A DNA stretch of 64,000 bases from Streptomyces sp. NRRL F-6676 (lineage in GTDB: Bacteria > Actinomycetota > Actinomycetes > Streptomycetales > Streptomycetaceae). The position numbers were made by a program, and so were the translations under genes. The stretch's first letter is position 1; every line of letters begins with the position of its first letter. The notes under the pieces were generated by a model. The model was not told the DNA's origin and searched no databases. It saw only the letters and a list, made by a program, of their open reading frames with translations. Location of the stretch: the NCBI RefSeq assembly GCF_000725625.1, contig NZ_JOHS01000018.1, positions 1 to 64,000 of the forward strand. Reading direction: 5' to 3'. Shown one piece after another: positions 51,204 through 60,027 of this stretch.

Positions 51204-52636
51204 CGGGGCACACGTGGTCCCTGCTGATCATCCTGGCCGCGGCCATCGCCGCACTGATCGTGCTGATCAACTCGCGGCTCCGGTTCCACCCCTTCATCGC
51301 CCTGATGACCGTCTCCGTCGGCGTCGCCCTGGCGGCGGGACAGCCGGTGGAGAAGATCGCCGAGTCCCTCGAGGAGGGCGCCGGCGGCATCCTCGGCGAC
51401 GTCGGCGTCACCCTCGCGTTCGGCGCCATGCTCGGCCGGCTGCTGTCCGCGTCCGGCGCCACCGACCGGATCGCCCGGGCGATCGTCGACCGCGCGAGCC
51501 CCCGCGCGCTGCCCTGGTACGTGACGGGCGCGGCCTTCGTCATCGGCATCCCGATGTTCTTCGAGATCGGCCTCATCGTGCTGCTCCCGCTGATCTTCAG
51601 CGTGGCCCGGCGCCTGGAGCGCACGCACGGGTACGACGGGTCCCCGTACGTGTACCTGGCCGCGCCCGCGATCGGCGCGCTGGCCACCCTGCACGGCATG
51701 GTGGCCCCGCACCCCGGCCCGCTGGTCGCGGTGGAGGGACTGCACGCCAACCTCGGCCTGAGCATCGGCGTCGGCCTGGTCTGCGCGATACCCACCATCA
51801 TCGTCGCGGGGCCGGTGTACGGCCGGTGGATCGCCCCGCGCCTGGACGTACGGCCCGATCCCGAGCTGATCGCCAAGTTCGCCGGCAGCGACGACGACGC
51901 CGATGCTGACGGCCATGGCGACGGCGGCGGCGCGAAGGGCGCCGCCCCGGAGCCCGCGGCGCGGGAGAACAAGGTCCGTACCGGCTGGGCCCTCGCCGCC
52001 GTGCTCGTGCCCGTCGTCCTGATGCTCCTGCGCACGGTCGCGGAGCTCGTGTTCGACGAGTCCAGCCAGGTGCGCCACGCCCTGGTCTTCACCGGCGAGC
52101 CGGTGATCGCCATGCTGGCGGGCTTCCTCTTCGCCCTGTTCGCGCTCGGCTACCGCAGCGGTCTGCCCACCGAGGAGATCCGCTCCGCGCTCACCGACAG
52201 CCTGAAGGCCGTCGCGGGCATCCTGCTGATCATCGCGGGCGGCGGCGCGTTCAACCAGGTCCTGAAGGACTCCGGGATCGGCGAGGCCATCGAGTCCGCC
52301 GCCTCCGGCCTGCACATCAATCTGATCGTGCTCGGCTGGCTGCTGGCGCTGCTGCTGTCCTTCTCCACCGGCTCCGCCACCGTGGGCATCGTCGCGGCGA
52401 CGGGCATCCTCGCCCCGCTCGCGCAGGACGGCGGCAGCCTGCACACCTCGCTGCTCGTCGTGGCCATCGGTGCCGGCTCGATCGGCCTCAACTACGTGAA
52501 CCACGCCGGGTTCTGGCTGGTCAAGGAGTCCTTCGGGATGACGCTTGGGCAGGCGACGAAGTCGCACACCACCATTCAGACCATCGTGAGCGTGTGCGGG
52601 CTGCTGATGGCGCTGCTGCTGTCGGTGTTCGCCTGA
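51200..52636 (+). CDS. GntP family permease (gluconate/citrate-type proton symporter)
   Basis: 478 residues with about 12-14 hydrophobic segments. Family features include LRFHPFIALMTVSVGVALAA, GFGxxLG-like LAFGAMLGRLLSASGATDRI, MVAPHPGPLVAVEGLHANLG and the ending NYVNHAGFWLVKESFGMTLG. A loop near residue 235 is Asp/Gly-rich (GSDDDADADGHGDGGG). Sugar acids or hydroxy acids are usual substrates; the CitAB-type system beside it points to citrate or a similar acid. GTG 51200 is coupled to the leader peptide. Confidence 0.87.
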   Translation: MTGHTWSLLIILAAAIAALIVLINSRLRFHPFIALMTVSVGVALAAGQPVEKIAESLEEGAGGILGDVGVTLAFGAMLGRLLSASGATDRIARAIVDRASPRALPWYVTGAAFVIGIPMFFEIGLIVLLPLIFSVARRLERTHGYDGSPYVYLAAPAIGALATLHGMVAPHPGPLVAVEGLHANLGLSIGVGLVCAIPTIIVAGPVYGRWIAPRLDVRPDPELIAKFAGSDDDADADGHGDGGGAKGAAPEPAARENKVRTGWALAAVLVPVVLMLLRTVAELVFDESSQVRHALVFTGEPVIAMLAGFLFALFALGYRSGLPTEEIRSALTDSLKAVAGILLIIAGGGAFNQVLKDSGIGEAIESAASGLHINLIVLGWLLALLLSFSTGSATVGIVAATGILAPLAQDGGSLHTSLLVVAIGAGSIGLNYVNHAGFWLVKESFGMTLGQATKSHTTIQTIVSVCGLLMALLLSVFA

Positions 52637-52681
52637 CACCTCGGCTTGACGACGTCAACGGCTGCGCGGAAACGGGGGGTT

Positions 52682-52697
52682 GGGGCATGCTTGCCCC
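52682..52697 (+). promoter_or_regulatory. Inverted repeat abutting the PAP2 start codon
   Basis: GGGGCA-TGCT-TGCCCC, a 6-bp stem with a 4-nt loop ending immediately before ATG 52698. It occupies the place of a ribosome site, so it may be an operator, or the transcript may be leaderless. Confidence 0.4.
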
Positions 52698-53384
52698 ATG
52701 CGCCTGTTGCCTCCGTCCCTGCGCCCCTGGCTCGGAGCGACCGCCGGGCTCGCCGCGCTCGTGGTGCTCGTGCTCGGGGTGCGGTACGCGGGGGAGGGTG
52801 GGCCGGGGCGGGTGGACAGGTGGGTCGTTCCGCCGACCGCGGACAGTGTGCGGGGGGTCTGGCGGGGGGTCGCGCTGGGGGTGGACTTCCTGGGGGAGCC
52901 GGTCGGGTCGGTGGGGGTCGTCGGGGTGCTCGTGGCGGGGTGTCTGTGGCGGCGGGGGGTGCGGGCGGCGGTGTTCGCGGTGGTCGCGCCCGGGGTGACC
53001 GTGGTGGTGACGACGGTGCTCAAGCATGTGGTGGGGCGGACGATCCACGGTGACGGCAATCTGTCCTATCCGAGCGGGCACACCGCCTTCGCCACGACGG
53101 TCACCGTCGCGGCGGGGGTGCTCGCCGTCGGCCGGCTCGGCCTCGGCCGTGTCGCCGGCACGCTCCTCGTGCTGGCCGCGTCCCTGACCGCCGGTTCGGT
53201 CATGGGCTGGGCGGAGGTGGCCCTGGGGGCGCATTACGCGACGGACGCGGTGGGTGGGTGGTGTACGGCGCTGGCGTTGACGCCGGTGACGGCGTGGCTG
53301 ATCGATGCGTCGGCCGGCCGACTGGATGACTCGCCCCCGCCGCCCCTACCCGTCCCGTCCTCACAAGGGGCTCCGCCCCTTTGA
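52698..53384 (+). CDS. PAP2 family phosphatase, membrane
   Basis: 228 residues with about six membrane segments. PAP2 motifs: KHVVGRTIHGDG (K-x6-RP-like), NLSYPSGHTAFATT (PSGH) and AEVALGAHYATDAVGGW (S/A-R-x5-H-like; the His of GAHYATD). Dephosphorylates lipid phosphates or undecaprenyl diphosphate in related proteins. The last 18 residues (DSPPPPLPVPSSQGAPPL) and the stop are encoded by the left arm of the palindromic element. ATG 52698 follows an inverted repeat rather than a clear ribosome site. Confidence 0.8.
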   Translation: MRLLPPSLRPWLGATAGLAALVVLVLGVRYAGEGGPGRVDRWVVPPTADSVRGVWRGVALGVDFLGEPVGSVGVVGVLVAGCLWRRGVRAAVFAVVAPGVTVVVTTVLKHVVGRTIHGDGNLSYPSGHTAFATTVTVAAGVLAVGRLGLGRVAGTLLVLAASLTAGSVMGWAEVALGAHYATDAVGGWCTALALTPVTAWLIDASAGRLDDSPPPPLPVPSSQGAPPL

Positions 53385-53650
53385 CCCCGGAGAGCTCGGG
53401 TGGGTGGGGTCGAGTGGGGACTGCGGGTGGGTGGGGACTTCTCGCGCAGTTCCCCGCGCCCCTAAAAGCAAGGGGGCTGCGCCCCCTGCTTTTCCAGGGG
53501 CGCGGGGAACTGCGCGAGCAACCACGACGCACCGCACCCGCCGGCGAACCCACCTACCCGAGCTCTCCCGCGTCTCCCCGCCCGGAGGGCGCCGGGGTCC
53601 AAGGGGCGGAGCCCCTTGTGAGGACGGGACGGGTAGGGGCGGCGGGGGCG
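53332..53650. repeat. Nested palindromic element, full copy, between convergent genes
   Basis: Outer arms 53332-53390 and 53592-53650 (59 nt each) are inverted copies with a single mismatch. Inside, 53441-53463 and 53496-53518 (23 nt) are perfect inverted copies, and parts of the spacers (AGAGCTCGGGTGGG at 53391 against CTACCCGAGCTCT at 53553) also pair. The whole can fold into a long stem or cruciform and probably terminates both PAP2 and cobC transcripts. A second copy lies in cobB. Confidence 0.85.
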
Positions 53651-53661
53651 GAGAAAATGCC

Positions 53662-54735
53662 CTACCCCCCGCCCCGTACCTTCCGCAGCGCCGCCAGGAA
53701 CGCCTCCGTCGTCTCCCTGTCCCGTACCGCCACGCGCAGCCAGCAGTCGCCCTCCAGCCCCGGGAACGTGTCCCCCCTCCGCACCGCGAACCCCAGTTCG
53801 CGCAGCCCGCGGCGGACCTCCGGCGCGGCCGGTACGCGGACGAGGACGAAGGGGGCCTGCGGGGGATCCACCACCGCCGCCAGGCCCCCGTCCCGCAGCC
53901 CGGCGACCAGGAACGCGCGGTCCGCCGCCACCCCCCGCGCCACCCGCTCCGCCTCCACCGCCGCCGCGGGCGACACACACGCCTCCGCCGCCACCAACGC
54001 CGGCGTGGACACCGGCCACAACGGCTGCACCCGCCCCAGCGCACGGACCACGTCCGGCGCCGCCAGCACGTACCCGATCCGCAACCCCGCCAGCCCCCAC
54101 GTCTTCGTCAGGCTGCGCAGGACGACGAGTCCCGGAACGTCCGTCCGCCCCGCCAGCGCCTCGCGCTCACCCGGCACCGCGTCCATGAACGCCTCGTCCA
54201 CGACCACCGTCCGCCCGGGACGCGCGAGTCCGGCGATCACGGCCGCCGGGTGCAGCACCGACGTCGGATTGGTCGGGTTGCCGATCACCACCAGGTCCGC
54301 GTCCTCCGGCACGGCGCCCGGGCGCAGCCGGAACCCGTCCGACTCCCGCAGCAGCACCCGCCCCACCTCGTGCCCCGCGTCCCGCAGCGCCGCCTCCGGC
54401 TCCGTGAACTGCGGGTGCACGACCACGGGGCGGCGCACCCGGAGCCCCCGCGCCAGCAGCACGAACGCCTCTGCCGCGCCCGCCGTCAGCAGCACCCGCT
54501 CCACCGGCAGACCGTGCCGCGCCGCCACCGCCGCCCGCGCGGCCCGGCCGTCGGGGTAGGCGGCCAGACCGGTCAGCGACGCGGCGATGCGCTCGCGCAG
54601 CCACGCCGGGGGCGTGTCCGCGCGGACGTTCACCGCGAGGTCCACCAGCGCCCCGCCGCCGTCCCGCACCTCGGCGTCCCCGTGGTGCCGCAGCAGGTCG
54701 GACACGTCCGGACCCGGGGCTCCGTCAGTGCGCAT
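53662..54735 (-). CDS. cobC: CobC-like PLP-dependent aminotransferase/decarboxylase (Rv2231c type)
   Basis: 357 residues, fold-type I PLP enzyme: VIGNPTNPTSVLHP, VVDEAFMDAVPGE (Asp for the PLP pyridine) and VVLRSLTKTWGLAGLRIGYV with the PLP Lys in LTKTW. In cobalamin synthesis this family is linked to L-threonine-phosphate decarboxylation, which gives the aminopropanol linker; the assignment in actinobacteria is by context. ATG 54735 was chosen, overlapping the cbiX end by 11 nt; ATG 54753 is the alternative. Neither has a ribosome site, so translation is probably coupled to cbiX. Confidence 0.82.
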   Translation of the reverse strand: MRTDGAPGPDVSDLLRHHGDAEVRDGGGALVDLAVNVRADTPPAWLRERIAASLTGLAAYPDGRAARAAVAARHGLPVERVLLTAGAAEAFVLLARGLRVRRPVVVHPQFTEPEAALRDAGHEVGRVLLRESDGFRLRPGAVPEDADLVVIGNPTNPTSVLHPAAVIAGLARPGRTVVVDEAFMDAVPGEREALAGRTDVPGLVVLRSLTKTWGLAGLRIGYVLAAPDVVRALGRVQPLWPVSTPALVAAEACVSPAAAVEAERVARGVAADRAFLVAGLRDGGLAAVVDPPQAPFVLVRVPAAPEVRRGLRELGFAVRRGDTFPGLEGDCWLRVAVRDRETTEAFLAALRKVRGGG

Positions 54736-55654
54736 GGGAGTGCGTGTGCCCATGCCCGTGGTGATGCCCGTGCCCGTGCCCGTGCCCCTCGTCGTCCGGG
54801 TGGAAGTGCGGCTGCTGCGGCAGCCCCACCTTGTCCTCGAACCCCGGCAGCGCGATCCGGTACACGCACGCGTCGCAGTTCATCCGCACGCCCCCCTTCG
54901 CCGCCTCCTCGTACCGCTCCCACACCAGGTCGAGCAGCTCCGGCTCCGGGCCGATCACGTCCGCCGACCGCACCCCCACCTCCGGGTGCGCCGCCGCCCA
55001 CGTCTCCGTCTGCTCCCGCACCCGGTCCGGCAGGATGCCGGTGAACAGGAAGTAGGGGAGGACGACCGTCCGGCGCGCGCCCAGCTTCGCGCAGCGGTCC
55101 AGGCCGGCCGGCACGTCCGGCGCCGCCAGCGACACGAACGCCGGTTCCACGCCCGCGTACCCGCGCCCCTCCCACAGCAGCCGGGCCGCCTTGTGCACCT
55201 CGGCGTTGGCGTCCGGGTCGGTCGAACCGCGCCCCACCAGCAGCACCGTCACCTCGGACGGGTCCCAGTCCGTGCCCTCCAGGGCCTGGCCGAGGCGCCG
55301 CTCCAGCACCGCCAGGAGCGACGGGTGCGGGCCCAGCGGGCGGCCGTAGGTGTACGAGATCCCCGGGTGCCGTTCCTTCTCGCGGGCCAGCGCCGCCGGG
55401 ATGTCGCCCTTGGCGTGCCCCGCGGAGACCAGCATCAGCGGGACGGCGGCGAACCGGCGCACCCCCCGCTCCACCAGCTCGCCCACCGCGTCCCCCAGCG
55501 GCGGCGGGGACAGCTCGATGAAGCCGCCCGCGACGGGCAGTTCGGGGTGCCGGCGCCCCAACTCCCGTACGAACGAGCGGAATGCCTCGGCCCCGGCCTC
55601 GTCCCGGGTGCCGTGTCCGGCGATGAGCAGGGCGGGGGGCGTCGGGGCGGTCAC
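54725..55654 (-). CDS. cbiX: Sirohydrochlorin cobaltochelatase CbiX with His-rich tail
   Basis: 309 residues. Two CbiX-type halves: LLIAGHGTRDEAGAEAFRSF (His of the metal site), PLMLVSAGHAKGDIP and VVLPYFLFTGILPDRV. A Cys motif MNCDACVYR near residue 265 may hold an iron-sulfur cluster, as in some long CbiX proteins. The end is strongly His-rich (EGHGHGHGHHHGHGHTHSHA), suited to hold Co2+ or other metal. Inserts Co2+ in the early-insertion (anaerobic-type) pathway. GTG 55654 overlaps the cobH stop by 4 nt. Confidence 0.88.
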   Translation of the reverse strand: MTAPTPPALLIAGHGTRDEAGAEAFRSFVRELGRRHPELPVAGGFIELSPPPLGDAVGELVERGVRRFAAVPLMLVSAGHAKGDIPAALAREKERHPGISYTYGRPLGPHPSLLAVLERRLGQALEGTDWDPSEVTVLLVGRGSTDPDANAEVHKAARLLWEGRGYAGVEPAFVSLAAPDVPAGLDRCAKLGARRTVVLPYFLFTGILPDRVREQTETWAAAHPEVGVRSADVIGPEPELLDLVWERYEEAAKGGVRMNCDACVYRIALPGFEDKVGLPQQPHFHPDDEGHGHGHGHHHGHGHTHSHAH

Positions 55655-56253
55655 AGGGTCTCCTCATGGTGTGAAACGGGGTGCGGAACGGGGTGGTACA
55701 GCAGGGCGTTCAGCGCGGCCGCGGCCACCGCCGAACCGCCCTTCTCGGACACGTTGCTCACGGCGGGCAGCCCGCTCGCGCGCAGCGCGGCCTTGGACTC
55801 GGCCGCGCCGACGAAGCCGACGGGCAGACCGATGACGAGCGCGGGGGAGGCGTCCAGCGTCAGCAGTTCCTCCAGCGCGGTGGGCGCGCAGCCGATCACC
55901 CACAGCGCGCCGGGGCCGACCTCCTCGTACGCCAGCCGCACCGCGTGCGCGGAACGGGTCAGGCCGGGGCCGGACCTGGCCTCCCGGAGGCGGCAGACGG
56001 TGTCGCGGCGCGTGATGCCCGCCGCGACCATCTCCACGTCCACCACCACCGGCGCCCCCGCGTGCAGCGCGGCGTGCGCGGGCACCAACTCGGCCTCGTC
56101 CAGGACGAGATCGTCGGCGTAGTCGAGATCGGCGGCGGAGTGGATCACCCGCTCCACCACCGCCCGGGTCAGCGGCGGGAAGTGCGAGGTGTCGAGGCGG
56201 GCGCGCAGCCGCCGGAAGGACTCCTGCTCGATCGGGTGGATCACGCGGTTCAC
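55651..56253 (-). CDS. cobH: Precorrin-8X methylmutase
   Basis: 200 residues, the usual length. HPIEQESFRRLRARLDTSHF, VVERVIHSAADLDYAD (catalytic His in the RVIHS motif), VDVEMVAAGI, CAPTALEELL and GLPVGFVGAAESKAAL are family hallmarks. It moves the C11 methyl to C12, giving hydrogenobyrinate or its cobalt form. GTG 56253 overlaps the cobJ stop by 4 nt, and its own stop overlaps cbiX in the same way. Confidence 0.92.
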   Translation of the reverse strand: MNRVIHPIEQESFRRLRARLDTSHFPPLTRAVVERVIHSAADLDYADDLVLDEAELVPAHAALHAGAPVVVDVEMVAAGITRRDTVCRLREARSGPGLTRSAHAVRLAYEEVGPGALWVIGCAPTALEELLTLDASPALVIGLPVGFVGAAESKAALRASGLPAVSNVSEKGGSAVAAAALNALLYHPVPHPVSHHEETL

Positions 56254-57932
56254 TTGGCCTCCTCCTGCCAGCGGTAGCCGCGCGGGGTCACCATGCGGCC
56301 GGCGATCTCGCGGGTCGCGGTGTTGCCCACCGTCACGACGGTCATCATGTCGACGGTCGCCGGGTCCAGCGCGGCCAGCGTCGTCACCCGGCTCGACTCG
56401 TCCGGGCGCGAGGCGTTGCGGACGACGCCCACCGGCGTGCCCGGTTCCCGGTGCCCGGCGAGGATCGCCAGCGCCTTCGGCAACTGCCAGTCGCGGCCCC
56501 GGCTGCGCGGGTTGTAGAACGTCACGACGAGGTCCGCCTCCGCCGCCGCCCGCACCCGGCGCTCGATGACCTCCCACGGCGTGTGCAGGTCGGACAGGCT
56601 GATCGACACGTGGTCGTGGCCCAGCGGCGCGCCCAGGAGCGCCCCGGCCGCCAGCGCCGCCGTCACCCCCGGCACCCCGACCACGTCGATGTCGTCGGAG
56701 GCCTCCGCCAGCGCGGGCGAGGCCATCGCGTACACCCCGGCGTCCCCGCTGCCGATCAGCGCGACCGCGTGCCCGCGCCGCGCCTCGGCCACCGCCGTCC
56801 GCGCCCGCTCCTCCTCCGCGCCGAGCCCCGACTCCAGCACCCGGGTGCCCGGCCGCAGCAGATCGCGGATCTGGTCGACGTACTGGTCGAGCCCGACGAG
56901 CACCGACGCCCGGCGCAACTCCGCCTTCGCACGCGGGGTCAGCAGATCGCGCGCGCCCGGGCCGAGCCCGACCACCGCGAGCCGCCCGCGCCCCGGACGC
57001 CGTACGACCGCACAGGTCGCCATGGCCGGCCGCGCCGCCGACTTCCGCTTGGGCACGAGGAGTTCACCCCCGCGCACCAGCGCTGCCGCCTCCGCCACCG
57101 ACGGGGTGCCGACGGCGGCGAGCGGGGCCTCGGACGGGTTCGGCACGTCCACGTCCGCCAGCTCCCCGGCGGAGTACGTCACCAACGGCACGCCAAGGCG
57201 CGCGGCCGCCTCCACAAGACCCGGCTCCGCCGCCTTCGCGTCCACGGTGGCCAGCTCGGCGACGGACGCGGGGGACAGGCCCGCCTCGCGCAGGGCGTCC
57301 CCGACCAGCCCGAGCACCTCCGCCACGGGCGCGCCCTTCGAGGCGCCCACGCCCACCACCAGGGTCGGCGGCCGGAGCACCACCTCCCGGTCGCCCGGCT
57401 CCACGACCCGGTCCGTGACCCGGACCGTGTACGCCCCCTCGGCCACCAACGGCAGCGGCGGCAGCGGCCACGCCACCTCCGCCCGCAGCGCCACCGGCTC
57501 CCCGTCGAGCAGGGCCCGCGACACGGCGGCCACCGGGCCCTCGGCCGGCAGGCCGAGCGTGTCGAGGCCGGGCAGATCCGTCGCGTCCGTCGCCGTCGTC
57601 ACCACGGGCGCGGCACCCAGCACCTCGCCCACCGCGCGCGCCAGCTCGTTGGCCCCGCCGCCGTGGCCGCCCACCAGCGACACCGCGAACCGTCCGCCCT
57701 CGTCGACGCAGACCACGCCCGGGTCGGTGTGCTTGTCGCCGAGCAGCGGCGCGAGCAGACGTACCGTCGCGCCCGTCGCCAGGAAGCACACGAGCCGCTC
57801 GCACTCCGCGAACGCCCGCCGTACGGCGTCCCCGACGGGACCCTTGTACACCCGCGTACGGTCCGGCCACGCCGCGGCCAGCCGGTCACGCGCGGCCGCG
57901 CCCGCCGCCGTGGCGGAAATGAGGCCGATCAC
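56250..57932 (-). CDS. cobJ: CbiG-CobJ fusion: cobalt-precorrin-5A hydrolase / precorrin-3B C17-methyltransferase
   Basis: 560 residues. Residues 1-290 are CbiG-like (VCFLATGATVRLLAPLLGDK, VSLVGGHGGGANELAR, then LVVGVGASKGAPVAEVLGLV). From about 315 a tetrapyrrole methylase domain follows: LAVVGLGPGARDLLTPRAKA, ALIGSGDAGVYAMASP, VTFYNPRSRGRDW. This fusion makes ring contraction and acetaldehyde removal one polypeptide and is common in actinobacteria. GTG 57932 overlaps the cobL stop by 4 nt. Confidence 0.92.
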   Translation of the reverse strand: MIGLISATAAGAAARDRLAAAWPDRTRVYKGPVGDAVRRAFAECERLVCFLATGATVRLLAPLLGDKHTDPGVVCVDEGGRFAVSLVGGHGGGANELARAVGEVLGAAPVVTTATDATDLPGLDTLGLPAEGPVAAVSRALLDGEPVALRAEVAWPLPPLPLVAEGAYTVRVTDRVVEPGDREVVLRPPTLVVGVGASKGAPVAEVLGLVGDALREAGLSPASVAELATVDAKAAEPGLVEAAARLGVPLVTYSAGELADVDVPNPSEAPLAAVGTPSVAEAAALVRGGELLVPKRKSAARPAMATCAVVRRPGRGRLAVVGLGPGARDLLTPRAKAELRRASVLVGLDQYVDQIRDLLRPGTRVLESGLGAEEERARTAVAEARRGHAVALIGSGDAGVYAMASPALAEASDDIDVVGVPGVTAALAAGALLGAPLGHDHVSISLSDLHTPWEVIERRVRAAAEADLVVTFYNPRSRGRDWQLPKALAILAGHREPGTPVGVVRNASRPDESSRVTTLAALDPATVDMMTVVTVGNTATREIAGRMVTPRGYRWQEEAK

Positions 57933-59212
57933 AGGGCAACTCCTTCAGCAGTCGCCGGGGGCCGTACGCCCCACAGCAGGAAAACGGGATTGGCCGCCGC
58001 CAGCCGGGTCACGTCCCCGGGCAGCGGCGCGAGCCGGGAGGACTGCAACAGCACGCCGTCCACGCCGAGACCGGCTCCGGCGAGCGCCGCGCGGGCCGCC
58101 GGGACCCGGTCGAGCGCGGCCAGCGCCACCACGACCGTCCGCCGGGCCCGCCGCGCACACACGGCGACCACGTCCGGCAGATCCGCGCCGCCCCCGCCGA
58201 CGAACACGGCGTCGGGGTCGTCGGTGAGGCCCGCCAGCGCCTCGGGCGCAACACCGTGCACCACGCGCACGTCGACCCCGTGCGCGGCGGCGTTGGCGCG
58301 GATCCGTCCGACGCCGTCCGCCGTCTTCTCGACGGCCACGACCGCCGCGCCGAACCGCGCGCACTCCACGGCCACCGAGCCGGAGCCCGCGCCCACGTCC
58401 CACACCAGCTCGCCGAGCCGGGGCCCGAGCCGGGCCAGCGCCAGCGCCCGCACCTCCGCCTTGGTGATCATCGAGTCGCGGTGGGCGAAGGCGTCCTCGG
58501 GCAGCGCCCAGCCCCCGGCGGGCCCGGCCGGCGGACCGGCCACCGTGCGGACGGGGCCCAGCACGCGGGCCGGGTCCAGACAGAGGACGACGTTCACCGC
58601 CTCGCCCCAGTCACGGGCGGCCGCCTCGGCCGGGGACACCTGTTCGATGCGTTCGTCGGCGCCCAGGGACCGCGCCACCACCAGGACCCGGCCGTCCGGC
58701 CCGTCCGCCAGCGCCGCGCCCAGCTCGGCCGGGCCCGCGCCGGGGCCGGTCAGCACCGCCACCTTGGGATGCGCACGGCAGACGTTCACGGCCGTGCGCA
58801 GGGCGCGTCCGTGCGCGCTCACCACCACCGCGTCGTCCCACGGCAGCCCGGCCCGCGCGCACGCCGCCGCCACCGACGACACGCCCGGCCGTACGTCGAG
58901 CCGGGCACCGCCGAACCGTTCCGCCAGCGCCCGCACGATCCCGAAGAACCCGGGATCGCCGGAGGCGAGCACGACCACCGGGCCCGCCCCGCCCTTCTCC
59001 AGATGCCGGGCGATCGCCTCCAGCGCCGGCGCCAGCGGCCCGAGCGTCACCCGTTCGGCGGTGTCCGGCACCGGCGCCGCCGCCAGATGCCGCCGCCCGC
59101 CCACGACCAGCCCGGCCCCGGCCACCGCCGCCCGCGCCTCCTCGTCCAGCGGGGCGCCGGTGCCCGTGCCGACGACGGTGATCCTCACCGTCCCGTTCAT
59201 GGTCTCGCTCAT
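57929..59212 (-). CDS. cobL: Precorrin-6Y C5,15-methyltransferase (decarboxylating), CbiE-CbiT fusion
   Basis: 427 residues. CbiE methylase domain about 8-205 (ITVVGTGTGAPLDEEARAAV, VVVLASGDPGFFGIVRAL) and CbiT class I methyltransferase domain from about 235 (MITKAEVRALALARLG, VWDVGAGSGSVAVECARFG). It methylates C5 and C15 and decarboxylates the C12 side chain. ATG 59212 overlaps the cobM stop (ATGA); ATG 59200 is a weaker alternative. Confidence 0.92.
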   Translation of the reverse strand: MSETMNGTVRITVVGTGTGAPLDEEARAAVAGAGLVVGGRRHLAAAPVPDTAERVTLGPLAPALEAIARHLEKGGAGPVVVLASGDPGFFGIVRALAERFGGARLDVRPGVSSVAAACARAGLPWDDAVVVSAHGRALRTAVNVCRAHPKVAVLTGPGAGPAELGAALADGPDGRVLVVARSLGADERIEQVSPAEAAARDWGEAVNVVLCLDPARVLGPVRTVAGPPAGPAGGWALPEDAFAHRDSMITKAEVRALALARLGPRLGELVWDVGAGSGSVAVECARFGAAVVAVEKTADGVGRIRANAAAHGVDVRVVHGVAPEALAGLTDDPDAVFVGGGGADLPDVVAVCARRARRTVVVALAALDRVPAARAALAGAGLGVDGVLLQSSRLAPLPGDVTRLAAANPVFLLWGVRPPATAEGVAL

Positions 59213-60027
59213 GGCGTCGTGTTCCGGGCGCGCAGGGCCCGGCGGGCCTCCGGGTCGGCCTTGCGGAAGCCGTGGAAGTGGCCCGGGTGGTACAGGTGCG
59301 AGCGGGTGCCGTGCGCGTCCAGGGCCGGGCCGACCAGGAACAACGTGTGCTTCCAGAGCTTGTGCTCCTTGACCGTCTCCTCCAGCGTGCCGATCGTGCA
59401 GCGCACGATCAGCTCCTCCGGCCACGTCGCCTGGTACGCCACCACGACCGGCGTCGCCGTCGGATAGCCGCCCTCCAGCAGCTCCCGCACCAGCTGGCCG
59501 CTGCGGGCCGCCGACAGGAACAGCGCCATCGTGGTGCCGTGCCGGGCGAACTCACGGACCTCCTCACCCGGCGGCATCGGCGTCTTGCCGCCGCCGAGCC
59601 GGGTCAGGATCACCGACTGCGCCACCTCCGGGATGGTCAGCTCGCGCTGCGCCAGCGCGGCCACGGCCGAGAAGGACGAGACGCCCGGCACGATCTCCGT
59701 CTCGACGCCGAGAGCCGTACACCGGTCCAGCTGCTCCTGCGTGCCGCCCCACAGCGCCGGGTCCCCGGAGTGGATCCGCGCCACCTTCAGCCCCTCGGCG
59801 CGCGCCCGCTCGTACACGGCGACGACGTCCTCCAGCGACATCGTCGCCGAGTCCAGGACCTCCGCGTCCTCGCGCGCGTGTTCGAGGACCTCGGCCTGGA
59901 CGAGGCTGGCCGCCCAGATCACCACGTCCGCCTCCGCGATCGCGCGCGCGGCACGGAACGTCAGCAGATCGGCGGCGCCGGGGCCGGCACCGACGAAGGT
60001 CACCTTGCCGGTGGGGGCATCGGCCAT
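59209..60027 (-). CDS. cobM: Precorrin-4 C11-methyltransferase
   Basis: 272 residues. Tetrapyrrole methylase with VTFVGAGPGAADLLTFRAAR, VIWAASLVQAEVLEHAR, RIHSGDPALWGGTQEQ and ELTIPEVAQSVILTRLGG, all typical of CobM/CbiF. ATG 60027 is preceded by GAGAGGACC; the frame continues upstream to 60360 but overlaps the divergent ZIP gene. First gene of the second cob transcript; the divergent spacer to the ZIP gene is 182 bp. Confidence 0.93.
   Translation of the reverse strand: MADAPTGKVTFVGAGPGAADLLTFRAARAIAEADVVIWAASLVQAEVLEHAREDAEVLDSATMSLEDVVAVYERARAEGLKVARIHSGDPALWGGTQEQLDRCTALGVETEIVPGVSSFSAVAALAQRELTIPEVAQSVILTRLGGGKTPMPPGEEVREFARHGTTMALFLSAARSGQLVRELLEGGYPTATPVVVAYQATWPEELIVRCTIGTLEETVKEHKLWKHTLFLVGPALDAHGTRSHLYHPGHFHGFRKADPEARRALRARNTTP

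Noticed and set aside
53441..53518. Interpretation of the inner palindrome as an ordinary terminator only
   Set aside because: Its flanking 59-nt arms and the copy in cobB show it is part of a larger repeated element, although termination may still be one of its effects.
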